Positions 24,129 through 33,934 of a DNA stretch of 64,000 nt are shown piece after piece (within the stretch, counting starts at the first letter, position 1; each line of letters opens with the position of its first letter). The translations under genes were made by a program, and so were the position numbers. The notes beneath the pieces were generated by a model. That model did not search any database. It was not told the DNA's origin and saw nothing but the letters and a program-made list of their open reading frames with translations. The stretch is from Caenorhabditis elegans (taxonomy: Eukaryota > Nematoda > Chromadorea > Rhabditida > Rhabditidae): assembly GCF_000002985.6 (NCBI RefSeq), contig NC_003281.10:13206001-13270000 (forward strand), in the 5' to 3' direction.

Positions 24129-27100
24129 CTCCGGGGTTGAAAACGTCGACGTGACGGCCGTCGTTGTGTGAAGGAAGTAGTTGTAGTACACAGGCTTCTT
24201 GACCCTTCGTGGTAGAATAGGTCTTGAGCGACCAGGAATTGCTGTGGGCAATTCCTCGGTTGTGCTCGGGTCCTGGTACTCAACTTCGTCCTTACTGTCA
24301 ACGTGGACTTGGTCTAAGTCGGGGTTTTCGAAATTATCTACTTCTCCTACCCTTTCGTGTAAATCTAAGCGGGCGTTTTGAATAGTAGAAGTATTGGGGA
24401 CTAAGGGGATCATGGTATTATTTTGAATTTTTGGTGAAGGGTTCTCAGTAGCTTCAGTTACGTTTGGGCAAGTCTCACGAGGAAAAAGCTCCGGAGAGTA
24501 ATGTTCGTCGGGTGAGTCAAAAAGGGCAGCGGATGGAATAGTCAAAGGGGGAGCCGACGGATGTTGAACGGTCATTCCTGCATCCATCAAACACTCTTGA
24601 CCATCTTCCCGATTTTCCGTATCAGGAAGACTGTCCATATCCGAGGATTGGACTTCGAGTGGAATGAGTTGGCATACGGACCTTTTGTACAACTTCCCCT
24701 TGCATTTTACCACTGCTGTACGGATTTCATCCGTCCTTTCTGACCTATTGACTTGTACGATTACTCCTAGAGGCCAATTCTGTCGCTTGACTAGGTTGGT
24801 GTTTACCAGCACTACTTGTCCGACCGTTGGTTTCAGATCAGCGCACCTCACATTTCTGTGATGGTTCTGTCTGAGATTGATTATGTAACCTAGCGACCAG
24901 TATTTCCAGAGAAGCTCGATGGTTTCTTCCAGGCTTGCAAGATGAGCGCGTACTCTTTGTTCGGGGACACCGCTGGGAGCGGATGGTGTGAACTCGGTGG
25001 GTGGCGTCTCGATCATGACTCCCGGGTTCAGGAAATCGCATGGTCTGATGGCAATCATATCATCCGGTTGGCGTGAGTGTTGCATGAGCGGGCGGTTATT
25101 TACCATAGCTTGAGCACTAGAAACAATGTATGACAACGTGAAGTAGTCGAACCTGTCTGCTCCGCATACTTTAAGGATCTGATGCTTCACCAAACCTACA
25201 ATTCTCTCATACATCCCGCCTTGCCATGGAGACACGGGGGTGATGCGGAAAAAGTGGATGGATTGCGTGGCCATAAAGGATGTCAGAGGGTCGGAATGAT
25301 GTTCCCACGTTGAGATATCATCGTTTAGAATTGATCCACCTAAGATAAATGCTGGAGCGTTGTCAGAATAGACCATTTTTGGGACTCCCACCTGATGAAA
25401 GATGGTTTTTAGAGCCATAATGAATCTCTCCGTACTACCGTCAGACACTACTCTTAAGATGGTCGCCCTAGTGGTGAAACACGTATAGATTAGCACGTAG
25501 GCTTTTCCGGTTGAAACTCCGTCGTCTTTACTATATTCTACAGGCCCCATGTAATCAAGACCGGCATTTTGGAACGGGGTCGAAGGCGTTGTTCTGCTTT
25601 CAGGCAAAGTCATAGAGTGCGGGTATGGAAAGGGTAATCCATGAACCTTTTTGCACTGAATGCATTTGCTGATCACAGATCGAGCTACTGAGCTGTCGTT
25701 CGGTAGCCAGTATCTTGTGCGCAGAGCTGCCCTAGTGTACTGTTCCGGTAAATGACCGTTGATCTCGTGAGTTTCGAGCATTAGAAGATTAGCAAGCGGA
25801 TGTTTCGGGTGAACCAGAATTGGCTCGTTAGCTTCAGCGGGCAGAGTCGGTGACTTAGCTTGCTTCAGCACACGATATAGCCCGTCAGGTGCAACATAGT
25901 ACCTCAATGATGATGGAAATGTGAGCCCTTGCTCCGCGCATTCTTTGTAATGCTGAAGGAAGATATAATGTCGTGCGACCCGTCTCTTCTCGAGAAGATT
26001 GGGTGCCATCATAAACTTCTCCAGAATCCAAGAAGTCGGAACTTTTCCCTTACGCATTTTACTGATAGCTAAGAGGGTCCTATAGGTGACTAACATTAAT
26101 TTTCGTAGAGAGTTGGTGTACCGAAAGGAGATGATCGATTCGAATTTGGAAGGTAATTCAAGAATATGTAAGACTGTTTCGGAAGCGGGTGGTTTTTCAG
26201 CTTTTTCCATGAGAGGTTTCTTCGTCTTCTTGGTTTTTGGGTCAAGAATCTCTGCGAATACCACTGCCTGGAATTCCGCTGGGCACGTGAATGTTCCTTC
26301 AATCTTACATGGCCAATCTTCCGGTTTCTGTTTAAGAAATTCCGGTCCGTTGAACCACAAGTCACTATTCTGGAGTTCTGATGTGCTCATGCCTCTAGTC
26401 GCGATGTCTGCGGGATTGTCTTTTGTCGGACAGTGGTGAATGGAAGTATCGATGCCGCATTCACTCATTCGTGTTTGATTGAGATGAATTTGGTCAATTC
26501 GATTTGCCACCCAGACACGTGTGTTCTTTTTCGACAAAATCCAGTACAGAGCGCAAGAGCTATCAGTGAATAAGCGGATGTTGGTTACTTTACAACGAAG
26601 CTCCTTCACGATGGAAGAAGCCAGATTTGAGCCAATCTCGATTCCTAACAATTCTAATTTTGGGATCGTCCAATTCGTCTCCCTAGATGGCTTAATCTTA
26701 TTCTTGCTTGTGATCAAGGAGATCACTGGAGGTCTATCGTCACCATACGAGAAGTAGACGTACGCGGCTGCTGCATAGATGTCTTGAGAAGCGTCCGAGG
26801 AGATCAGTAACTGTATGTCTTTGTATTCGAAGTCAGTTGTCAGTCTTCTCGGTACCGTTATTGTACGATCTATGAAGGAAGCTTGGATTGCTTGCCAGTC
26901 ATCTAGCAGGTGTTTAGGGATAGGATCTTTCCAGTTTACTTCGTGAGACCACAGCTTTTGAATAAGCCTTTTCATTGAGACTTGAATCGGTGAGATTAGT
27001 CCCAATGGGTCGAAGGTTTCAGCCATTTTAGAAGCAACGTCTCTTTTGGTGGGATGCATGATGGTTTGGACATCGGCGATTTTGATGGTGTACGTATCTG

Positions 27101-28490
27101 CGTCTGGGCTTGAATTCCACTTCATTCCTAGTAACTTGATTGTTCTAGCGGATACTCTGTCTTTTGGGTCTATTTTCTCCATACTCTCATCATGGTTTAC
27201 CACAAATTCCCGAATGTTCATCTTCATATGTGAGAAGATTTGTTTCAAGCGGGTGATGCGATTCATGATTAAGGCTAGATCATTTGTCCCAATCAGAATA
27301 TTGTCGACGTACAAGTTGTCAAGGATGTCGTTGTTCAGCTCGTCTGGATTGTGTACCAAGAAATGTACAATCGTTGAAGCCAATAAATTGGGACTACAAC
27401 TCATGCCAAATGGTAGGCGCACAAACCGTTTGGTGCAAATATTATCCCTCGTAATCGGCTTATTTAAATCTGTTAGCCATAGAAATAGAGTTAAGTTCCT
27501 AAATTCGGGCTGTACTTGAACCTGATGAAAGGCTTTTTCAAGATCTCCTACGATCATCAGTTTAATGAACCGTGAGCGGATGAGGATGCCGAAAAGAGGA
27601 ATAACCATGTTTGCTCCCGCATGGACCACGTCATTGAGACTCAATTGACCTACTGCGTGGCTGGATGCGTCGTAGACGACCCGCACTTTGGTGGTGTTTG
27701 AGGACTCTTTGATCACGGCTCTGTGAGGCATGTTATAGTTGTACTTAGTCTCTAATTTCATGTTTGGGGTAACAGATTCGATGATCCCACTTGCTTCCTG
27801 GGTTTTAAAAATTTCGTCGTATTGTTTAAGTAAATTTGGATTTTTGGAATTTTTGAGAGCGTTAACCGTAGCGTGTAATCTTTTCACGGCCACCTCATAG
27901 TTGTCTTTCAAGCGTACTTCATTTCCATTTAGTGGAAAGGCAACTTCGAGAATCCCTTCTGGTGTATACCTTAGGGTGTTCTCGAATGATGCCTGTAGAT
28001 CTTTAGCGGATGTTGTAGTATGGTCATTCAAGGGCTGTGCCTCGATGCCAATGTTTTCTAATTTCCACTGTTGTTCTACCTGAAGTGTTAGGGCTAGATT
28101 CGGGTCTTCTGGGTTGGGGCCGTTGATGAGAGCGGATGCATGCATGAATGTTTCACTAGTGACTTCGATCTGGGTGTGATTTTGGTAGATTGTTTTATCA
28201 GGGACTGGATGTACAATGTGTCCGAAGTCCGTGATTTCTACCAGCCTCCCAGACGGAAGAATATGTTTCTTGGTCTCTGGGTTAGCGTTAAGCCATGCCA
28301 GTAGATCGTTACCAAGAATCATATCGATTCTTCTACCATTGTAAATATTGGTAGAAGTAATCTCAAAGTGTGCAGAATCGGAAAACGTTGGAAGAAAGGT
28401 TAGGAGCGGGTTGATAGTGGGGATAGCGGATGTTGGAGAAAGAGTACTGTGGGTATGAAAAGAATCGGAAACATTTGAGGCTGGCGGCAA
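24087..28490 (-). CDS. Pol polyprotein: reverse transcriptase, RNase H, integrase
   Basis: This 1467-codon frame has no internal stop. Approximate residue positions follow. The motif RIDMILGNDLL near 54-64 resembles the end of the Pao protease domain. RT spans about 250-450, with VGDLEKAFHQV near 314 and the catalytic box as YVDN near 394 rather than YVDD. The Pao A17-type segment KRDVASKMAETFDPLGLISP follows. RNase H has SSDAS, FTDSS and NPADIATRG. Integrase has a zinc domain (HEINGH then CIQC), catalytic Asp in GLDYMG and YSDNAP, and Glu in MYERIVG. The C-terminal part fits the DUF5641 domain that follows integrase in Pao elements. The listed start is a TTG; the frame stays open upstream into gag, so Pol is probably made by frameshifting or splicing rather than its own initiation. 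The stop lies in the 3' LTR. Confidence 0.9.
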   Translation of the reverse strand: MPPASNVSDSFHTHSTLSPTSAIPTINPLLTFLPTFSDSAHFEITSTNIYNGRRIDMILGNDLLAWLNANPETKKHILPSGRLVEITDFGHIVHPVPDKTIYQNHTQIEVTSETFMHASALINGPNPEDPNLALTLQVEQQWKLENIGIEAQPLNDHTTTSAKDLQASFENTLRYTPEGILEVAFPLNGNEVRLKDNYEVAVKRLHATVNALKNSKNPNLLKQYDEIFKTQEASGIIESVTPNMKLETKYNYNMPHRAVIKESSNTTKVRVVYDASSHAVGQLSLNDVVHAGANMVIPLFGILIRSRFIKLMIVGDLEKAFHQVQVQPEFRNLTLFLWLTDLNKPITRDNICTKRFVRLPFGMSCSPNLLASTIVHFLVHNPDELNNDILDNLYVDNILIGTNDLALIMNRITRLKQIFSHMKMNIREFVVNHDESMEKIDPKDRVSARTIKLLGMKWNSSPDADTYTIKIADVQTIMHPTKRDVASKMAETFDPLGLISPIQVSMKRLIQKLWSHEVNWKDPIPKHLLDDWQAIQASFIDRTITVPRRLTTDFEYKDIQLLISSDASQDIYAAAAYVYFSYGDDRPPVISLITSKNKIKPSRETNWTIPKLELLGIEIGSNLASSIVKELRCKVTNIRLFTDSSCALYWILSKKNTRVWVANRIDQIHLNQTRMSECGIDTSIHHCPTKDNPADIATRGMSTSELQNSDLWFNGPEFLKQKPEDWPCKIEGTFTCPAEFQAVVFAEILDPKTKKTKKPLMEKAEKPPASETVLHILELPSKFESIISFRYTNSLRKLMLVTYRTLLAISKMRKGKVPTSWILEKFMMAPNLLEKRRVARHYIFLQHYKECAEQGLTFPSSLRYYVAPDGLYRVLKQAKSPTLPAEANEPILVHPKHPLANLLMLETHEINGHLPEQYTRAALRTRYWLPNDSSVARSVISKCIQCKKVHGLPFPYPHSMTLPESRTTPSTPFQNAGLDYMGPVEYSKDDGVSTGKAYVLIYTCFTTRATILRVVSDGSTERFIMALKTIFHQVGVPKMVYSDNAPAFILGGSILNDDISTWEHHSDPLTSFMATQSIHFFRITPVSPWQGGMYERIVGLVKHQILKVCGADRFDYFTLSYIVSSAQAMVNNRPLMQHSRQPDDMIAIRPCDFLNPGVMIETPPTEFTPSAPSGVPEQRVRAHLASLEETIELLWKYWSLGYIINLRQNHHRNVRCADLKPTVGQVVLVNTNLVKRQNWPLGVIVQVNRSERTDEIRTAVVKCKGKLYKRSVCQLIPLEVQSSDMDSLPDTENREDGQECLMDAGMTVQHPSAPPLTIPSAALFDSPDEHYSPELFPRETCPNVTEATENPSPKIQNNTMIPLVPNTSTIQNARLDLHERVGEVDNFENPDLDQVHVDSKDEVEYQDPSTTEELPTAIPGRSRPILPRRVKKPVYYNYFLHTTTAVTSTFSTPECCEMIPSPNYLVL

Positions 28491-28545
28491 AACAGCTGTT
28501 GACAGGGGCCTCGGTACATTTGTCCCCCTGCCTGCCCAAAACCGC

Positions 28546-31296
28546 TTATTGCTGGTTTTGTCCCAAATGCCGGCCTTCCCGGCTAGCTCGAAAAAACTGC
28601 TGGGGCGGCGGAGCCGTTGGCGGATAGTTTTTCAAGTCCCTATAATACTCTTTCAGCGTACACCCTCCCGTGTGATGCAACCCTTGACAGAGAATGCATT
28701 TCATCAAGCATCTGCACTGCTCTACGCTGTGGTAGCCCGTGCAGATTGGGCATAGACGAGATGCGTTTAAGGCTTGCCTGAAGTCTTTGCTAGAGAGCGT
28801 ACATCTCAATGTGTGATGACTCCCTTTGCATGCTTTGCAAGTCTTTTTGGTGGTACCTTCGTATAGGGGGAACGTTCTCGGGAGTAAGCGGAGCACTGGT
28901 CCTTGCTTCCCCGGAGCGTTGTACCCTGGTAAAGATTCCCCCGTGTTACTGTCGTAGTAGGTCTTCGGGTGATCTTCTCGTTTGTATACCGGTTTGTCGG
29001 CCAAGGAGATCGAGGTCTTTTTTCCATTAGGGTTTCCCTGATTCTGAGTGGTGGCGTTGGCGTGATTGATTTGACCTGAGTATGGGATCCCAAGTGGTCC
29101 TACTTCGGTTTCGCTTTCAGCGGTTGGTAAATGTCTAAGGGCCAAGATTGATTCTCTGGCCATGTCGTCAACGCAGGTCGTGACATAGTCAAAGATTTCT
29201 TGGAATGTCGCATTTTCTCCTTTCGAGCCCCAGAACTGAGTGACTCTTGTGCGGATAGCGGGTGGTAGGCGAGATGTGAGAGGTGTGAATGTTCTCTCAT
29301 CATTCGCTGCTAAACCGGAGTTCACTAGTTGTTCGACAAGAATGGAATGTTTTGCGATCGCCCTTCGCATTTCTCGCACGTCTGATTGAGGGAAACCGAT
29401 AGCGTGGATTTGGGCTAGAAGGCTGGTCTTATTCTCATCCTTCCCAAACACAGATTTGAGAGACGTGATGGTCTTCTCAAGCGCCTTAGCCGTTACGTGG
29501 TCTCTAGAGATGCAGTCACGCGCTTTGCCTAGTAGGTGAGTTTTTAAGATCATAAATTTGTTTGCTTGATTTAAATTTTCGTTTTCCATTACCGATTCTT
29601 TGAAGTCGGTAAGGAATGAGTCAATATTTGAGTTACCATCATATTTGCCTAGGTACTTTAATAAGTTTTGAGTATCGTGACTACCATTATTCTTCACCTC
29701 GACGTATCGGATTTCGGTACGTGGTTGAGGAGGAAGCGGTTGCTGGTTGTTGTCGTCGTCGGAATCAAACTCATATTCGTACTCGGAGCCAGTGGTTTGC
29801 TGTTGCTGAGCCGTTTCATGGGTTGGCTGTGGCATAGCTGGTCTACTGGTCTCTTCGGCGACGGTAGTATTTAAAATTTTGGGCTCCACAATTAACTTTT
29901 CTGTAGCTTCCATTCTGTCGGTGAGCACGTGTACTGAGCGGCCTTGTGAAATCAACTCTGATTGCATCTGACTCTGACTTGTGGCAATAGCTTCGATAGC
30001 CGCCAGGAGTCTGTGCGTGAGTGTGTCTTCACCGCGAGGTGGTGCATATTGGAGGAGCGGATGAAAAGCCGAGTATTCATGAGCTCCTGCACTTGGATAA
30101 CCCACCTGGCTGTTTATGACCTGATGTGTTTGCAAGGCAGGCGCATTCAGAACTCTTTGTGGCGTAATTCGCGTACCTGGGCCCGTAGTTGTAGGGGCGT
30201 GTTGGACGAGGAGTGGGGTCTCCGTCGGGCCCTGTTTGAGCTGCTCACGTTTCCCTTGGAGTACCCCTTTTGTAGTTGTCTGGATCCTTTGTTCAAGCGG
30301 CTGCTGGCGGTGAGTAGTACCACCATTGGTATGAGCTGGAGCACCGAGTTGTTGACCATGTTGACCATGTAGATGGTAAGCGGCAGCGGATGACATCGGA
30401 GCAGTGGCAGATGACGGCGGAGCAGCGGCAGATTGAGTGGGAGCAGCAGCAGATGATGTTGGAGCAGCAGGAGCCATTGGAGATCTCTGTGGGTTCGCGG
30501 GGTCGAGCAAGTTCGCGATTTGTAATTCATCGTGCAGGCTCAGTCCCTCGTTGTCCCAAACCATGCCTGGTGAAGATAGACGAGGGGTTCCTGTAGACGG
30601 CGTGCTACCGTGAGGAGTTCGAAGATCAGAGATGACACGATGATCGGACGGCCCATTGTTCTGAGCGTGGTCCTCGATCGTTGCCTCAATGTCTCTTCTT
30701 TCCTCGTCGTTGGCGTCGTCCTCGGTGGTGGCCCCTGTTTCTACGTCGGTGGTTGCTAGCAGAGATGGATCGAAGTGGGTGATGGGGATGTTTCGGCTTC
30801 TCATTTCAGTCTCAAGCTGTTGGATGTCGTGAGTCAGGTGATCTACGAATCTAGCGGTTGATGACTTTTCGAGGTAGTCGAGCACCTCCTGGTGATGTTG
30901 ATGGCGATTGGGATCGACCATCATTTCCGTGTCACGGAATTTGTCAGAGATGAGGTCACGCATACCTTCGAGTGCGACCAAGATCGTCTGAAGACGAATC
31001 AGTAGTGCGTCGAGGTAAGTCGAGTCTTCGCTGCTGACGAGTTGATCCTGAGGCATGTTCAGGAGAATTTCCATTTTTGCCTCAGTCTCGGCCAAGATAC
31101 GCTTGGCTGCGTCAACCTTGTGGTTGATACGCCTTTTGAGGGGGCCCACGATACGTGTCGCCAAGGACACCTGTCCTCGTGTACGTTTTTTCGTGGGTTT
31201 CCCGCAATTGGCTGGAGTTGGAGGGACCGCTGTGCCGCCTTCTGAGGCGTGGCGACGCCGTCCCGGTGATGGAGATCGGGAAGATCCGAGAGTCAT
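28546..31296 (-). CDS. Gag protein with three zinc knuckles
   Basis: A 916-residue frame starting at ATG. The N-terminal third is basic then acidic and alpha-helical in look. Around residues 260-340 is a low-complexity Ala/Pro/Ser/Gln/Thr region. A D/E-rich linker leads to a Pao-type Gag domain (about 545-720, DUF1759-like: YLGKYDGN..., SLKSVFG...). Three knuckles of the form CX2CX3HX4C lie at about 820-832, 849-861 and 867-879. Upstream, TTTCTTTTAG at the 31360-31351 complement is a good splice acceptor, so the mRNA leader may be spliced. Gag ends 56 bp before the TTG of pol and in a different frame (pol is +1 relative to gag). The pol frame is open across at least the last 60 bp of gag. Confidence 0.9.
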   Translation of the reverse strand: MTLGSSRSPSPGRRRHASEGGTAVPPTPANCGKPTKKRTRGQVSLATRIVGPLKRRINHKVDAAKRILAETEAKMEILLNMPQDQLVSSEDSTYLDALLIRLQTILVALEGMRDLISDKFRDTEMMVDPNRHQHHQEVLDYLEKSSTARFVDHLTHDIQQLETEMRSRNIPITHFDPSLLATTDVETGATTEDDANDEERRDIEATIEDHAQNNGPSDHRVISDLRTPHGSTPSTGTPRLSSPGMVWDNEGLSLHDELQIANLLDPANPQRSPMAPAAPTSSAAAPTQSAAAPPSSATAPMSSAAAYHLHGQHGQQLGAPAHTNGGTTHRQQPLEQRIQTTTKGVLQGKREQLKQGPTETPLLVQHAPTTTGPGTRITPQRVLNAPALQTHQVINSQVGYPSAGAHEYSAFHPLLQYAPPRGEDTLTHRLLAAIEAIATSQSQMQSELISQGRSVHVLTDRMEATEKLIVEPKILNTTVAEETSRPAMPQPTHETAQQQQTTGSEYEYEFDSDDDNNQQPLPPQPRTEIRYVEVKNNGSHDTQNLLKYLGKYDGNSNIDSFLTDFKESVMENENLNQANKFMILKTHLLGKARDCISRDHVTAKALEKTITSLKSVFGKDENKTSLLAQIHAIGFPQSDVREMRRAIAKHSILVEQLVNSGLAANDERTFTPLTSRLPPAIRTRVTQFWGSKGENATFQEIFDYVTTCVDDMARESILALRHLPTAESETEVGPLGIPYSGQINHANATTQNQGNPNGKKTSISLADKPVYKREDHPKTYYDSNTGESLPGYNAPGKQGPVLRLLPRTFPLYEGTTKKTCKACKGSHHTLRCTLSSKDFRQALNASRLCPICTGYHSVEQCRCLMKCILCQGLHHTGGCTLKEYYRDLKNYPPTAPPPQQFFRASREGRHLGQNQQ

Positions 31297-31456
31297 GATA
31301 GTTAGGAGAGATGAGGGTGATTGTCCGAAGACAATAATTAAACCAGTAACCTAAAAGAAATTAGAATTTAAAGGAGGTTAAGGTGATAATGAAGAAGTAA
31401 AAAAGGAAAGTAGAACGGAAGGGTGTACAAGGCTACCAGTGCTACTTATTTAGTGA

Positions 31457-31744
31457 ATCGCTCAAGGCGAGACGGCGGCCCATTCAAGGGTGGATCGCTC
31501 AAGGCGAAACGGCGGCCCATTTAAGGGTGGATCGCTCAAGGCGAAACGGCGGCCCATTTAAGGGTGGATCGCTCAAGGCGAAACGGCGGCCCATTTAAGG
31601 GTGGATTGCTCAAGGCGAAACGGGGCCCATTAAAGGGTGGATCTCTCAAGGCGAAACGGGAGGCCCATTGAAGGGTGAATCGCTCAAGGCGAAACGGGAG
31701 GCCCTTTGAAGGGTGAATCGCTCAAGGCGAAACGGGAGGCCCAG
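31457..31744 (-). repeat. 37-bp tandem repeat, about eight copies
   Basis: The unit contains ATCGCTCAAGGCGAAACGG followed by a CGGCCCATTTAAGGGTGG-like half. Copies 2-4 are nearly identical and copies 6-8 share a GGGAGGCCC variant, so the array grew in two phases. It lies about 160 bp upstream of the gag ATG on the sense strand, in the leader. Confidence 0.9.
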
Positions 31745-32570
31745 CTTGATCAAGGCTAGGTAATTGGATTTTTTTTTTAAATGTTGATTAATTAGTGGAT
31801 TTGTGAGTAGTAGTGGAAGCTATGCGCATAAATTTCAAAGAGTCAAAACCTTTTCTTTGGAGTTACCGCTGAAAAAGTATTTGTTCTAGAATTTGTTACG
31901 CTAACTAGTACTATACTCTTGGACTTATCCACTATTTAATTTTTTGAAGTTTTTGGATATCCTGGAGTTTTGTCAAATTGTCTTCCTACTCTGTCTTCTC
32001 AACTACTGTTCCTGATTACCACTGTCTTACTTTGACTTGACGTACGTCTGTGTCGAAGCGGATGATGATATGAGGAAGAAATTGAATTTGAAAGATGTTT
32101 GTTTATGTTCTAAACTAACGGTCATAGGATGTCGACGTCTTAAAGTCGTAGTCAGCACGGATGTCTACTTGATAGTCGGTGTCATTCTGCCACTCTGACT
32201 GTGCGCTAAGTGATCACGTGGTATAATAAACATTCTTTGAATTCGAATTTCAGCTTTTTCTAGATTCAGCTCAGTGGTATCATTGAATGATCGAGAGTTA
32301 AGAAAACGTAGACTAGCCCCAGAATACCTAGTAACTTTGTTTAAACTAAACTAAGTTTTTTATTAACCAGCAAAGGTTGCTGTCGCAACCCTTTTTTAAA
32401 TTTTGTGATTTCTTTGGAATGCTCTTTGGATTCTGATCTCAATTATTCGTGGTGAGTAAACCATAAGAAACTTGTAGTTGAAGCGGTAACCTCTTCGTGA
32501 TAAAAAAATTATTTTTAAAGGATTTATATAATTTAAAATTTTATGTGATTTCCCTTGTGATTACTTTTTA

Positions 32571-32764
32571 ACTAATATAAGTGTCATGTGAGCACTTATT
32601 CCGATTAGGTGAGTTCTCTCCGGGGGTTTAGGTTTAAAAATGTTTAAGTGATTTTTAAATTTTAGATGATTTTCCTTTGGATCAATTCCTTATTGAATGT
32701 AAGTGTCATGTGAGCACTTATTCCAATTAAAGGTGATTGTCCTCCGGGGGTTTAGCTATAAAAA
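32571..32764 (-). repeat. Two direct 65-bp repeats in the leader
   Basis: The segment AAGTGTCATGTGAGCACTTA followed by TTCC and, a little later, CTCCGGGGGTTTAG occurs at about 32577-32632 and 32699-32755. GTCATGTGAGCACTT contains a short interrupted palindrome (AAGTG...CACTT), so each copy could form a small hairpin. Confidence 0.65.
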
Positions 32765-32973
32765 GTTCTTGTTTGAGTTAATTCGTAATGTCTTTTTAAG
32801 TCTTCAGATGTTTCGAACGATTCTTCAGTCTTATTTGAGTCATTTTCGGGAATAAACTTTTTGTATAGCAGCGGATGGTATCTGCTCTTATGTCGAAGAA
32901 ACTTTTTATTTGAGTAGATTCTTTTGTGATTTCGTGTTTGTGTTAGAAGTGTATGTATTGCCAGCAGCAGATA

Positions 32974-33172
32974 GACGTCAGCTTTAAAACTTGGTCATCA
33001 GGATTGTTTAAAGGTGCGTTCGCCATCCCAAAATTTCATGTAATTCTTTCGCCCATGATTCTGAATCTGTTGGGAGTAAAGAATTTTTAGGATGAATTTT
33101 GAGGTAGCATGGCACCCGGTGTATTTACAGGCAGATGCTGAACGAAACCCCCTAGCAGAAAACGTCAAGATG
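32974..33172. repeat. 200-bp leader duplication, copy A
   Basis: It matches 35583-35782 closely from GACGTC to GTCAAGATG, including TCATGTAATTCT and GGCACCCGGTGTATTTACAG. Copy A has lost one base relative to copy B, which breaks the minus-strand frame. The plus-strand frame beginning MNFE is kept in both. Confidence 0.85.
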
Positions 33173-33934
33173 GTCAGATGTCACTGCTGCACAAGAAACA
33201 TGTCACTACTGCACAAGAAATTTTTGAAGAATCTTTTTTAGATTTTATTGTAGTCTCTTTATTATGGCATTTTTCCTATCAGTCTAAGTGTGTACGTGTT
33301 AATTAAAACAGTCTTTAGAAGTATTGGAAAAGTTGCTCATATTTGTTTCTTTTTATGAAGCGGCTGTATTGGCTCACTTCTTCAAAAGGCAAGAAACTGT
33401 TGTGATTATTATTTTGTTTGAAAAAAGAGCGGATGTGCTACTTTTTTCTTTTCCAAAAGATAATAATTTATTTGTTGTTTATGTTATAATTTCCATAGTG
33501 AGGGCATCTTTTAAGTTTCTGGAGGTGATTAACACGGCTCCGAATTGTTTGAGATGCTTCAGGAAATTAAATTAATATTTATGTTTCGTTGCAAGTAGGC
33601 TGGTGCCTTACACTCCCTTTTTTAAATTTACAACTGAGAATTGATAAAAATACTTATTGAGTATTTAAACTCATTTTTGAACGAATTGAAGGAATGATAA
33701 GGCTACTCGTAAAGGGTTTATTGGGGTGAAAGATAGCGATGGAACAGCCGCCTCTGGCTATCACAGAGACTGTTAAGAACAAAGGGGGTGAGACGAGTAT
33801 TATGAGATTTTTAGCGGGTGATGAACAAATTTTTGGATAATTGGGTAACGGGGAGACAACAATTAAAATAAATTAAATCAACAATGGGGTACAGTCCTTG
33901 TGTGGTGAGATGATGAAATAGAAAGGCGACGGGC

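Noticed and set aside
24199..27519. Many plus-strand frames opposite pol, up to 157 codons
   Set aside because: Shadows of the pol coding strand with no independent signals.
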